DNA from: Mycobacterium gordonae
Lineage (GTDB): Bacteria > Actinomycetota > Actinomycetes > Mycobacteriales > Mycobacteriaceae
Reading direction: 5' to 3'
DNA: 64,000 nucleotides
NCBI RefSeq assembly: GCF_017086405.1
Contig: NZ_CP070973.1
Location: 4,806,739 to 4,870,738, forward strand
Shown here: piece by piece, positions 50,043 through 58,860 of the stretch
Layout: each line of letters opens with the position of its first letter
How positions within the stretch are numbered: the stretch's first letter is position 1
Notes under the pieces: model-generated
What the model saw: only the letters and a program-made list of their open reading frames with translations
What the model was told of the DNA's origin: nothing
Database searches by the model: none
Made by a program: the position numbers and the translations under genes

Positions 50043-53000
50043 ATGCGGCCGGTGCCGGGCAACCGAGAACACGCCGACATGACACCTATCCGCGCCATCG
50101 ACGAAAAGCATTCGCAACCAACGCCAATGGCCGAATCCGCCGCCGAACCAATCGCCATCGTCGGAATCGGGTGCCGACTGGCCGGTGACATCACGACTCC
50201 CAAGCAGTTCTGGAACTTCCTGGTGGAAGGCCGCAGTGCCGTCCGCGAAGTGCCGGCCGAGCGCTGGGAACCCTACCGGCGCCGTGACCCCAGAAATGCT
50301 GCGGTGTTGCGGGCGACGACGCCATGGGGCACGTTCCTTGACGACCTGCCCGGTTTCGACGCCGAGTTCTTCGGTGTGTCCCCCCGCGAGGCCGAGTTGA
50401 TGGACCCGCAGCAGCGGCTGGCGCTCGAGGTGTGCTGGGAGTCTCTCGAGCACGCCGGGATTCCGCCCCGATCCTTGGCGGGCAGCAATACCGCCGTGCT
50501 GATGGGTGTGAACTCCGACGACTACGGCAAGTTGATCATGGAGGACTTGCCCGGAATTGAGGCCTGGACCGGAATCGGCACCTCGCTGTGCGGCGTGGCG
50601 AACCGGGTTTCGCACCTACTGGACCTGCGAGGTCCGAGCTTGGCGCTGGATGCGGCCTGTGCGGCCTCGTTGGTGGCGGTGCATCAAGCGTGCCAGTTGC
50701 TGCGCTCAGGCGAGACATCACTGGCGTTGGCCGGCGGAGTGAGCGCGTTGATCGGCCCGGGTCTGACTCGCGTGCTGGACCAAGCCGGCGCCACCGCCCC
50801 CGACGGCCGGTCCAAGACATTCGACATGGCCGCCGACGGTTACGGCCGTGGCGAAGGCGCCGCGACCGTGGTGTTGAAGCGGCTGAGCGACGCTGTTCGC
50901 GACGACGACCGGGTGCTCGCCGTGATCCGTGGGGGCGCGGTGGCCCATGATGGCAACACGGTCGGCATCATGTCGCCCAACGGCGCGGCCCAGGAAGATC
51001 TGTTCCGAATCGCTTGCCGGTCAGCGGACATTGCGCCCGCGAGCGTCGATTACATCGAGGCGCACGGGACCGGCACACCCACCGGGGATCGAGTGGAACT
51101 GGCGGCTCTGGCGGCGGTATTCGGCGCCGAGCATTCCCCTGACGCACCGTGCCTGGTCGGCTCCGTCAAGCCCAACACCGGCCACCTGGAGGGCGGCGCC
51201 GGGGTGGTGGGCCTGATCAAGTCGGCGCTGGCGCTTAACTACGAGGCGATTCCGCCAACGGCCGGCATCAGTAAGCTCACCACCGCGATCAATTGGGGCA
51301 CAAGCGGATTGCGGGTGCCGACCGAGGTCGAGCCCTGGCCGCGGCGACACGGTGCACCGCGCCGGGCGGCGGTGTGCAGCTACGGCTACGGCGGCACGAT
51401 TGCGCAGATCCTGCTCGAGGAAGCACCGCCCCGCCGACCCCGCCCGGCCGCCGGCCGGGTCACGGCCCCGACCGTGCTGCCCATTTCGGCCCGCTCGCGT
51501 GGGCGTTTGCTCCGCCAGGCCGGCGCGCTGGCTGACGAGTTGCGGGCCGCCAACCATCCCCTCGATCAGGTCGCGGCGACGCTGTGGTCGCGCCGCTCGC
51601 ATGAGCGTGTTCGAGCCGCGATCGTCGCCGAGACAGACGAGGAAGCGGTAGCGGGCCTGGACGCATTGGCCGGCGACGCACCGCAACCGTCGGTGGTCAC
51701 CGGCACGGTCCTGCCCGGCGTCGCGGCTGGCGCGGTGTGGGTCTTCTCCGGTCACGGATCGCAGTGGCGGGGCATGGGCCGGGAGTTGCTGGCCGATGAA
51801 CCCGCGTTCGCGTCGGTGATCGACGAAGTCGACCCGGTGTTCCGGGCGGAGTTGGGATTCTCCGCCCGCACCGCCTTGTCCAGCGCCGAACTGGGTGAAA
51901 CCGATCGCGTACAAGCCTTGACCTTCGCCATCCAGGTGGGGCTCGCCGCGGTCCTGCGGGAACGCGGCGTCAGACCCGCGGCCGTCATCGGGCACTCGGT
52001 CGGTGAGGTCGCCGCCTGCGTAGTGGCCGGGGTGTTCGACCTCCTCCACGGCGCGGCGGTCGCCTGCTACCGGGCGCGGGGCTTCCGCGCGGTCAGCGGT
52101 CTCGGCGCGATGGCCCTGGTGCGGCTGCCGTTCGGCGAGGCACAACACCGCCTACGCGGACAAGCCGATGTGGTTGCCGCGATCAGCTCGTCACCCGAGT
52201 CAACGGTGATCTCCGGCACCATCGACGCCGTCGGGAAGGTGTGCCGGACCTGGGCGGAGCAGGGTGTATCGGTTCGGGCGGTGAATACCGACGTCGCTTT
52301 CCACAGTCCGGCGATGAACCCACTCACCCACGACCTCGCACGCCTGGTCGCCGGATTGCCGCGACCCCACCAACCCACCACCACGCTGTACACCACGGCA
52401 CTGGTGGATCCGCGTTCGACGGCTCCCCGCGACTCGGATTACTGGGTGGCGAACCTGCGCGGCCAGGTACGGTTCGCCGAGGCGGTCGCGGCCGCCGCCG
52501 CGGACGGACATCGGCTGTTCATGGAAGTGTCGGCGCATCCAGTCGTATGCCACTCGATCGCGGAGACCTTGCTGCATGAGGGAATCGAAGAGTACGGCGT
52601 GGTGCCGGTACTGCGACGCCAGGAACCCGAGATGCGTTCTATCGCAACGGCACTCGCTGCGTTACACTGCCACGGGGCCCCGTTCGCGAACGGCGTCAGC
52701 GCGGCCGCGCCGTGGGCCGAGGACCTGCCGGGTACCCAATGGGACCATCAGCGGTTCTGGCGTACGCCGACTGCCCCGCCGGGCACGGGAGGCATCCACG
52801 ACGTCGACACCCACCACCTCCTGGGCGGCAGGGTGGATGTGACGAGCGCCGTGCCCGCCCGCATGTGGCAGACCCGCCTTGATATGTCGAACCGGCCGTA
52901 TCCCGGCGACCACCCCGTGCAGGGTACCGAGATCGTGCCCGCCGCCGTATTGCTGAACACGATGCTCACCGCTGCCGGAACCGACCTGGCGGACGTGCAC

Positions 53001-55277
53001 TTACGCACCCCGGTGGCGCCCGGGCGCGCACGAGACATCCAGGTGGTGCTGCAAGAGCGGTCGCTGAGCCTGTCCTCGCGCGTACGTGACGACGACGCCG
53101 CCGGCGACGAGGGCGGCTGGCTGACGCACTGCACGGCGGTCACCGCCGGCAGTGAGCCCGAGACGCAGATATTCGACGAGCCTGCGGCGCGCCTGCGCTG
53201 CTCCCAGGCGTTGGCGCCGAGCCAGGTGGTGGACACACTGTCGGAACTGGGTGTCGCGGCAATGGGATTCGAATGGGAAGTGCTGAGCCTCCGTCGCACC
53301 GACGGCGAATTGTTGGCAGAGGTGCGCGCCGAACCCCACGGATCACCCCCGGTGTCCTGGGCGGGACTTCTCGATGCGGCGACTTCGGCGGCGTCGGTGG
53401 TGTTCGGCGGGCCCCCACGACTGAGAATGCCCGCCCGAATCGAGCGCGTGCGCGTGCACAGTTCGCCGCCGGGGTCCGTGCTGGTGCACGTACGCCGGCG
53501 CGCCGCGGAGACGATCGCCGATGTGGTGATCGCCGAACCTGCCGGCGCGACTTTGGCGACAATCACCGGGTTGGCCTTCGAAGAACTGGAACGGCCGGCG
53601 GACGGAACGTCCAGCCATTTGGTGCACAGAATTGCCTGGCATCGCACTCCGTGGCGCGAGCCGGAGCGCCCCGGCCACGTCACCGTGATCGGCGGCGATG
53701 CCGGCACGCGAGCGGGTTGTGTGCATGGCCTGCGGGCAGCCGACGTGCCGGTCCAGGCGCTTCCTGATGCCGAAAACCTGCCCGCCGCCGGCCCCGATGC
53801 GCTCGACGGCGGCGTCGTGCTGGTGCTGCCCGGTCCGCATCTCGAGCCCACCGCATCGGTCGACCTGGTGCTGCGGACGCTGAAATGTCTCGTCGAGAGG
53901 TCCTACACCGGGCGGCTGTGGGTATTGACCCGGGGCGTTTACGAGGGCACCCAACTTTGCCAGTCGCCGCTGTGGGGACTGTCCCGAATCGCCGCGGCCG
54001 AGCACCCGCAGCTGTGGGGCGGCGTGCTTGACCTGGCTGAAGCCGACACCCACCTGCCGGTCGCCGCCCTGTCCCTGAGCGGACACGGGGTTGTCGTAGT
54101 CCGCGACGGTGTCGCCTACACCGCCCGCTTGGCCGACGCCCCCTGCGCCGGCGAACCCCCGCTGCGTTGTTCGCCGGGAGGCACGTATGTGATCACCGGC
54201 GGCACCGGTGCGCTGGGCCGGCAGCTGGCGCATCGGCTGGCCGATCTCGGCGCCCGACGTTTGGTATTGGTGTCGCGTTCGGGGATGCCGGAGCAGGACG
54301 GGCAAAGCCAACCCGAAATGCTTCGGACGATCCGAGCGCTCGAGGACCGTGGCGTGTTCGTCCGCGTCGCCGCGTTGGATATCGGTGCGTCCACCGCGGC
54401 CGAGGCGCTGCGGCTGACCCTGCGGGATCTGCCGCCCGTGCTCGGTGTGATTCACGCCGCGGGTGTGGAGACGGGCGCGCTACTGATGAACACCACGACC
54501 GCGGACGTCGCCGCGTCGATGCACCCGAAAGTAGGTGGCACTGCCGTCCTGGACGAGCTGTTTCCCCCCGGCGAACTCGACTGGATGGTGCTGTTCTCGT
54601 CCTGTGGATACCTGGTCGGCTTTCCCGGTCAAGGTGCCTACGCCTGCGCAAACGCTTTCCTTGACGCATTCGCGCGGCGACGGCGCGCCCGCGGCGACCG
54701 CACGGTCAGCGTGGGATGGACCGCGTGGCGCGGTCTGGGGATGGGGTCGACGTCGTCCTTCGTCGCGGCTCAGCTCGAGGCACTGGGAATGGGCACGGTC
54801 AGCGCCGACGACGCGATGTCCGCACTCGATCTTGCACTGCGCGACGGAGACCCCAACGTCGTGGTCCTGCCGCTGACGCCGGCTGCGGCCGCGACGCCGA
54901 TGCTGGCCGACGTCGCTCCCTCGGGGTCGGACGACCACCTGTCGCCCGCATCCGCCCAACCGAGCGTGCCCACCGACCCGGCCGAAATGGCCGACTGGCT
55001 CGGCCGTCAAGTTCGCGCCGCTATAGCTCGTGAACTCGGCCTGGACGAAGAAGGTGTGAAACCTCATCTGCCGCTGGTGGAGATGGGTGTTGACTCGATC
55101 ATGACCGTCGCCGTGCGCCGTCAGTTGGAGAAGCAGACCGGGCTGGCGCTGTCCCCCACCCTGCTGTGGGAGCACCCCACGGCAGCCGCGGTGACGACGA
55201 GGATCGTGGAACTGCTGACGGGTTCCGACGAGGACCGGCCGAACATCGCTGCTCGGGCCGAACTCATAGGAAACTGA
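50043..55277 (+). CDS. Iterative type I PKS of the 6-methylsalicylic acid synthase type
   Basis: About 1744 residues, single module KS-AT-DH-KR-ACP with no enoylreductase or thioesterase. KS about 25-460: Cys in LDAACAASLVAVHQ near 206, EAHGTGTPTGD (His near 341), KPNTGHLEGGAGVVG (His near 381). AT: GHSVGEVAACVVAG (Ser near 651) and VAFHS near 754, the malonyl-type motif. DH-like: WQTRLDMSNRPYPGDHPVQG followed by TEIVPAAVLLN (His near 958), a signature of 6-MSA/orsellinate-type bacterial iterative synthases. KR: VITGGTGALGRQLAHRLADL near 1386. ACP: GVDSIMTVAVRRQLEKQTG (Ser near 1685). Start could also be ATG 50079; neither has a clear Shine-Dalgarno. It stands where M. tuberculosis has mbtJ/mbtI. 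Confidence 0.9.
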   Translation: MRPVPGNREHADMTPIRAIDEKHSQPTPMAESAAEPIAIVGIGCRLAGDITTPKQFWNFLVEGRSAVREVPAERWEPYRRRDPRNAAVLRATTPWGTFLDDLPGFDAEFFGVSPREAELMDPQQRLALEVCWESLEHAGIPPRSLAGSNTAVLMGVNSDDYGKLIMEDLPGIEAWTGIGTSLCGVANRVSHLLDLRGPSLALDAACAASLVAVHQACQLLRSGETSLALAGGVSALIGPGLTRVLDQAGATAPDGRSKTFDMAADGYGRGEGAATVVLKRLSDAVRDDDRVLAVIRGGAVAHDGNTVGIMSPNGAAQEDLFRIACRSADIAPASVDYIEAHGTGTPTGDRVELAALAAVFGAEHSPDAPCLVGSVKPNTGHLEGGAGVVGLIKSALALNYEAIPPTAGISKLTTAINWGTSGLRVPTEVEPWPRRHGAPRRAAVCSYGYGGTIAQILLEEAPPRRPRPAAGRVTAPTVLPISARSRGRLLRQAGALADELRAANHPLDQVAATLWSRRSHERVRAAIVAETDEEAVAGLDALAGDAPQPSVVTGTVLPGVAAGAVWVFSGHGSQWRGMGRELLADEPAFASVIDEVDPVFRAELGFSARTALSSAELGETDRVQALTFAIQVGLAAVLRERGVRPAAVIGHSVGEVAACVVAGVFDLLHGAAVACYRARGFRAVSGLGAMALVRLPFGEAQHRLRGQADVVAAISSSPESTVISGTIDAVGKVCRTWAEQGVSVRAVNTDVAFHSPAMNPLTHDLARLVAGLPRPHQPTTTLYTTALVDPRSTAPRDSDYWVANLRGQVRFAEAVAAAAADGHRLFMEVSAHPVVCHSIAETLLHEGIEEYGVVPVLRRQEPEMRSIATALAALHCHGAPFANGVSAAAPWAEDLPGTQWDHQRFWRTPTAPPGTGGIHDVDTHHLLGGRVDVTSAVPARMWQTRLDMSNRPYPGDHPVQGTEIVPAAVLLNTMLTAAGTDLADVHLRTPVAPGRARDIQVVLQERSLSLSSRVRDDDAAGDEGGWLTHCTAVTAGSEPETQIFDEPAARLRCSQALAPSQVVDTLSELGVAAMGFEWEVLSLRRTDGELLAEVRAEPHGSPPVSWAGLLDAATSAASVVFGGPPRLRMPARIERVRVHSSPPGSVLVHVRRRAAETIADVVIAEPAGATLATITGLAFEELERPADGTSSHLVHRIAWHRTPWREPERPGHVTVIGGDAGTRAGCVHGLRAADVPVQALPDAENLPAAGPDALDGGVVLVLPGPHLEPTASVDLVLRTLKCLVERSYTGRLWVLTRGVYEGTQLCQSPLWGLSRIAAAEHPQLWGGVLDLAEADTHLPVAALSLSGHGVVVVRDGVAYTARLADAPCAGEPPLRCSPGGTYVITGGTGALGRQLAHRLADLGARRLVLVSRSGMPEQDGQSQPEMLRTIRALEDRGVFVRVAALDIGASTAAEALRLTLRDLPPVLGVIHAAGVETGALLMNTTTADVAASMHPKVGGTAVLDELFPPGELDWMVLFSSCGYLVGFPGQGAYACANAFLDAFARRRRARGDRTVSVGWTAWRGLGMGSTSSFVAAQLEALGMGTVSADDAMSALDLALRDGDPNVVVLPLTPAAAATPMLADVAPSGSDDHLSPASAQPSVPTDPAEMADWLGRQVRAAIARELGLDEEGVKPHLPLVEMGVDSIMTVAVRRQLEKQTGLALSPTLLWEHPTAAAVTTRIVELLTGSDEDRPNIAARAELIGN

Positions 55278-55577
55278 GCGGCCCCTTGCCGCGGCGACCC
55301 ACCAGCGTCGCCCGGGCGGCCTTCGCAGCTGGCACGGTCACATCAAACCCGGTTTTGGCCACCGATCGTGCGCATATCGACGCCAGCATTTTTCCCGACC
55401 GTTTACCTTCCGGCCATCGCGGCGACGGCCCGGGACTCCCGGCGGTCGTCAGCATTCCGAACGAGTCGCGTGAGGCCTGCCGTCCGCGGCGTGGGAGCCT
55501 GCTGCGACTGATTCGCCGAGTCCCCAACCCGCGACACCATCGAAACCCGGCACCACCACAAGGGAAGTACCCGATTG
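55278..55577. other. Intergenic gap after the PKS
   Basis: Exactly 300 bases with no supported gene. Short frames on both strands lack family features. No iron box or strong hairpin terminator was found. It ends with GGGAAG, the probable ribosome-binding site of the next small gene. Confidence 0.4.
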
Positions 55578-55787
55578 ATGTTCGTCATCCGGATGACCGA
55601 CGGTGAAGAGATCAAGGGCGACGTCGAGAACTTGACCTTCAACCAGGAGACCGGGGTGCTGACCGTGCGCACCGTCGACGGCTTCGAAGAGACCACCACC
55701 CACTACTCACCGGCAGCTTGGCGGTCGGTCACGCACCGCAAGCGCGACATCGATGTCAAGCCGTCGCGCCTGTCGGCTGTCCGCTGA
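55578..55787 (+). CDS. Small hypothetical protein
   Basis: 69 residues, starting MFVIRMTDGEEIKGDVENLT and rich in alternating hydrophobic and charged residues (FNQETGVLTVRTVDGFEETT), suggesting a small all-beta fold. No cysteines, membrane segment or catalytic motif. ATG 55578 follows GGGAAG at about 8 bases; a TTG directly precedes it. I do not recognise the family. Its position between the PKS and the Rv2387-like gene does not prove a link to mycobactin. Confidence 0.6.
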   Translation: MFVIRMTDGEEIKGDVENLTFNQETGVLTVRTVDGFEETTTHYSPAAWRSVTHRKRDIDVKPSRLSAVR

Positions 55788-56076
55788 AGCGACACGTATT
55801 CTCCCAGCGAATTAACAGGTAATTGGTACCTGATCCACACCGATTGGGCGCCGAATCGCCTTCGCCAGCGCAGTCTTGCTTTTCACTCGTTACGGCGGTG
55901 TTGCGGAAATCGCAACAGCAGGAAAACTGCATCGATAACGGCTGTTAGACGCACATTCCGAGTAGCGGCCGGACTACGGCCCAAGCTAAGTTCGCAGCGT
56001 TATCTGGATTGGTCGTGGTCGCCGATGACGGTCAGTACTTTCTTCGAATCGCCGCCGGACGCGCGAGAGGTGCTCA

Positions 56077-57318
56077 ATGCTGCACGAGTTCTGGGACAAC
56101 TTCACCCACAACCTGTTCAAGCCTTTGCTGCTGTTCTTCTACTTCGGCTTTCTGATTCCGATTCTGAAGGTGCGGTTGGAGTTTCCCTATGTGATCTATC
56201 AGGGTCTGACCATGTATCTGTTGCTGGCCATCGGCTGGCACGGCGGCGAGGAACTCGCCAAGGTCAACGCCTCCAGCATCGGCGTCATCGTGGGCTTCAT
56301 GGTGCTCGGCTTCGTGCTGAACTTCGCGATCGGCGGCCTGGCTTACCTCTTGCTGAGTCGGCTGAGCACCATGCGAGCGGTCGACAAGGCCACCGTCGCC
56401 GGCTATTACGGGTCCGATTCTGCTGGGACCTTTGCCACCTGCGTCGCGGTCCTGACTGCCGTCAACATCGCGTTCAACGCTTACATGCCGGTGATGCTGG
56501 CGGTCATGGAGATTCCGGGCTGTCTGGTCGCCCTGTATCTAGTGGCCCGGTTGCGCCACCGCGGGCTGGACGCGGCGGGCTACATGCCCGACGAGCCCGG
56601 CTACACGCCACCGGTCAGGGCCGCAATCGGTCCCGGCACTCCGGCCAGACCAGCGCCCGGCCAGAGCCTCGACCAAGAAGCCCAGGCCGCGATCGACCTG
56701 GAGCGGGAACGCTCCATGGAAAAGCTCGACCATCCGGACTGGGAGCCCGACCAGACGCCGCGCCCGCCGCGGGGCAAGCGGATGCCGATCTTCTCGCGTG
56801 AGCTCTTCCAGGAAGTGTTCCTCAACCCTGGGCTGGTGCTGCTGATCGGCGGCATCGTGATCGGTCTGATCAGTGGTCTGCAGGGGCAGAAGGTGGTGGC
56901 CGACGACGACAGGTTCTTCGTCCTGGCCTTCCAGGGCGTGCTGTGCCTGTTCCTGCTGGAAATGGGTATGACGGCGTCGCGCAAGCTGAAGGACCTGCGC
57001 TCGGCCGGGATCGGTTTCATCTTCTTCGGTGTGCTCGCGCCCAATCTCTTTGCCACCATCGGGATTGCGGTCGCCTGCAGCTACGCCGCCCTGACCCACA
57101 CCGACTTCAAGCCCGGCACCTACGTGCTGTTCGCCGTCCTGTGCGGCGCCGCCTCGTATATCGCCGTTCCCGCGGTGCAGCGGCTGGCGATCCCCGAGGC
57201 CAGTCCGACGCTGCCGTTGGCCGCGTCACTGGCGCTGACGTTCTCCTACAACGTCACCATCGGGATTCCGCTCTACATCGAGATCGCCCGCGTCTTCGAG
57301 CAGTGGTTCGGCGTGTGA
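56077..57318 (+). CDS. SbtA-like membrane protein (Rv2387-like)
   Basis: 413 residues with about ten hydrophobic segments in two halves, separated by a charged linker (about 165-245) rich in Pro/Arg/Glu. N-half: LLLFFYFGFLIPILKVRLEF, VGFMVLGFVLNFAIGGLAYL, ATVAGYYGSDSAGTFATCVA. C-half: GLVLLIGGIVIGLISGLQGQ, CLFLLEMGMTASRKLKDLRS, AASYIAVPAVQRLAIPEASP. The pattern is that of the sodium-dependent bicarbonate transporter (SbtA) superfamily; the transported solute in mycobacteria is not established. ATG 56077 has AGAGG upstream. Convergent with hemN, six bases apart. Confidence 0.85.
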   Translation: MLHEFWDNFTHNLFKPLLLFFYFGFLIPILKVRLEFPYVIYQGLTMYLLLAIGWHGGEELAKVNASSIGVIVGFMVLGFVLNFAIGGLAYLLLSRLSTMRAVDKATVAGYYGSDSAGTFATCVAVLTAVNIAFNAYMPVMLAVMEIPGCLVALYLVARLRHRGLDAAGYMPDEPGYTPPVRAAIGPGTPARPAPGQSLDQEAQAAIDLERERSMEKLDHPDWEPDQTPRPPRGKRMPIFSRELFQEVFLNPGLVLLIGGIVIGLISGLQGQKVVADDDRFFVLAFQGVLCLFLLEMGMTASRKLKDLRSAGIGFIFFGVLAPNLFATIGIAVACSYAALTHTDFKPGTYVLFAVLCGAASYIAVPAVQRLAIPEASPTLPLAASLALTFSYNVTIGIPLYIEIARVFEQWFGV

Positions 57319-57324
57319 GGGACG

Positions 57325-58497
57325 TCAGTCCAGCAGCGTGCGCACGACCGCGTCGGCCAGGAGCCGGCCCCGGTCGCTGAGGACCAGGTGGTCGCCGTCA
57401 GACTCCAGCAACCCGTCGGCGACCACCTCCTCGGCGCGCTCCCGTTCGGCGGCGCTGAGCCGGGCCAACGGCAGACCCCGGCGCAGCCGGATCTGCAGCA
57501 TCACCTCCTCGGTGTGCGACGCGTCGGCATTCAACTGCTCGAAGCCGGCCACAGGCAGAGCCCCCTCGGCGAGTTTGGCCCCATAGCTGTTGGGGTGCTT
57601 CACATTCCACCAGCGAGTGGTGCCGACGTAACTGTGGGCACCCGGTCCGGCGCCCCACCACTGACCGCGGTCCCAGTAGCCCAGGTTGTGCCGACACTGA
57701 CCGCCGGGACGGGCCCAGTTGGACACCTCGTACCAGCCTAGGCCGGCGGCCGAAAGCCGTTCGTCGAGCAACTCGTAGCGGTGGGCCAGCACATCGTCGT
57801 CCGGCGGCTCGAGTTCACCGCTGCGGACCCGCCTGGCCATCGCCGTGCCTTCTTCGATCACCAGCGCATACGCCGAGACGTGGTCGACCCCCGTATCGAT
57901 GGCCGTGTCCACCGAGCACAGCAGGTCGTCGTCGGATTCGCCGGGCGTGCCGTAGATCAAGTCCAGGCTGACGTGCTCGAAACCCAGCGCGAGCGCCTCG
58001 CGGGCCGCCGCGGCCGATCGGTTGGGCGTGTGCACCCGGTCCAGCACGCCCAGCAACCGGGGCACCACCGACTGCATGCCGAGTGACACCCGGTTGTATC
58101 CGGCCTCGCGGATTTCCTCGAAAAACTCCGGCCACGTCGACTCGGGGTTGGCCTCGGTGGTGATCTCGGCACCGGGCGCCAGGGTGAAGTGATCGCGCAC
58201 GGTGTCCAGCAACGTCGTCAACCGGGCGCCGCCCAGCAGTGAGGGGGTGCCGCCACCGACGAACACCGTATCCACCACCGGCCCGCCGAGCCGGGCGGCG
58301 GCCCGTTCCAGCTCGGTGCGCAGCGCCGCCAGCCAGGCGTCCGGATTGACTCCGCCCAGCTCCGCGGGGGTGTAGGTGTTGAAGTCGCAGTACCCGCACC
58401 TGGTGATGCAGAACGGGACGTGGACGTAGAGGCCGAACGGACGTCCGGGGGCGGGCTGGATGGCCGGCAGTTGCACCGGCACCTCGACGGGAGCCAT
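57325..58497 (-). CDS. hemN: HemN/HemW-like radical SAM protein
   Basis: 390 residues. Radical SAM cluster CITRCGYCDFNTY near 40, GGGTPSLLGGARLTTLLD, NPESTWPEFF and GMQSVVPRLLGVLDRVHTPN, and a C-terminal HemN domain with WWGAGPGAHSYV and RLRRGLPLARLS. Annotated in mycobacteria as oxygen-independent coproporphyrinogen III oxidase (Rv2388c); the single CxxxCxYC and length also fit HemW, a heme chaperone, so the catalytic activity is uncertain. ATG 58497 chosen; an in-frame GTG lies at 58560. Confidence 0.9.
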   Translation of the reverse strand: MAPVEVPVQLPAIQPAPGRPFGLYVHVPFCITRCGYCDFNTYTPAELGGVNPDAWLAALRTELERAAARLGGPVVDTVFVGGGTPSLLGGARLTTLLDTVRDHFTLAPGAEITTEANPESTWPEFFEEIREAGYNRVSLGMQSVVPRLLGVLDRVHTPNRSAAAAREALALGFEHVSLDLIYGTPGESDDDLLCSVDTAIDTGVDHVSAYALVIEEGTAMARRVRSGELEPPDDDVLAHRYELLDERLSAAGLGWYEVSNWARPGGQCRHNLGYWDRGQWWGAGPGAHSYVGTTRWWNVKHPNSYGAKLAEGALPVAGFEQLNADASHTEEVMLQIRLRRGLPLARLSAAERERAEEVVADGLLESDGDHLVLSDRGRLLADAVVRTLLD

Positions 58498-58655
58498 GCC
58501 AAATCTTGGCACGGCGGCCGGACTCGGGTCGCTTCCCAGCGATTTCCCGGGTTTGTTCACCGAAGCACCCAGGTTCGGCCCGTAGTTTTAATCACTGTGA
58601 GAAGAAATTTCACCTGGTAGCGAGGGTGGCGTGTATCCATGGCAGAATGGGACCC

Positions 58656-58748
58656 GTGACCGTCGCCAAGTCGAACCTGCGGGTAACACTGGTCGTGCGA
58701 CGGCATATCGACCTCAAGCGCGTTTGCAGCTGTTGCTGTCTGCCTTGA
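58656..58748 (+). CDS. Cysteine-rich leader peptide (attenuator) of the sirA operon
   Basis: 30-codon frame GTG 58656 to TGA 58748 ending KRVCSCCCLP, with four cysteines in five positions just before the stop. CAGAAT at 58643-58648 lies 7 bases upstream of the GTG, consistent with a leaderless transcript starting at the GTG. Mycobacteria are known to carry such leaderless Cys-containing leader frames upstream of sirA-cysH, which attenuate the operon when cysteine is sufficient. The 112 bases to sirA (58749-58860) hold no other gene and probably fold to mask the sirA ribosome-binding site. Confidence 0.8.
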   Translation: MTVAKSNLRVTLVVRRHIDLKRVCSCCCLP

Positions 58749-58860
58749 CGTCGTAGACCCAGCCCACCCGTACCACCTGCTGGCTGCCGGATCTGCGCCG
58801 CCGGAATCAACGGTGAGTCGCGCGTGTTCCAGCCGGCATGTTCCGAAGGAGAACTGCCTC

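Noticed and set aside
55264..55527. 87-codon minus-strand frame downstream of the PKS
   Set aside because: No ribosome-binding site, overlaps the end of the PKS gene and has no family features.
48247..57324. Search for mbtI (chorismate-binding salicylate synthase) or mbtJ around mbtA
   Set aside because: No open frame on either strand has chorismate-enzyme or acetyl-hydrolase motifs in this interval.
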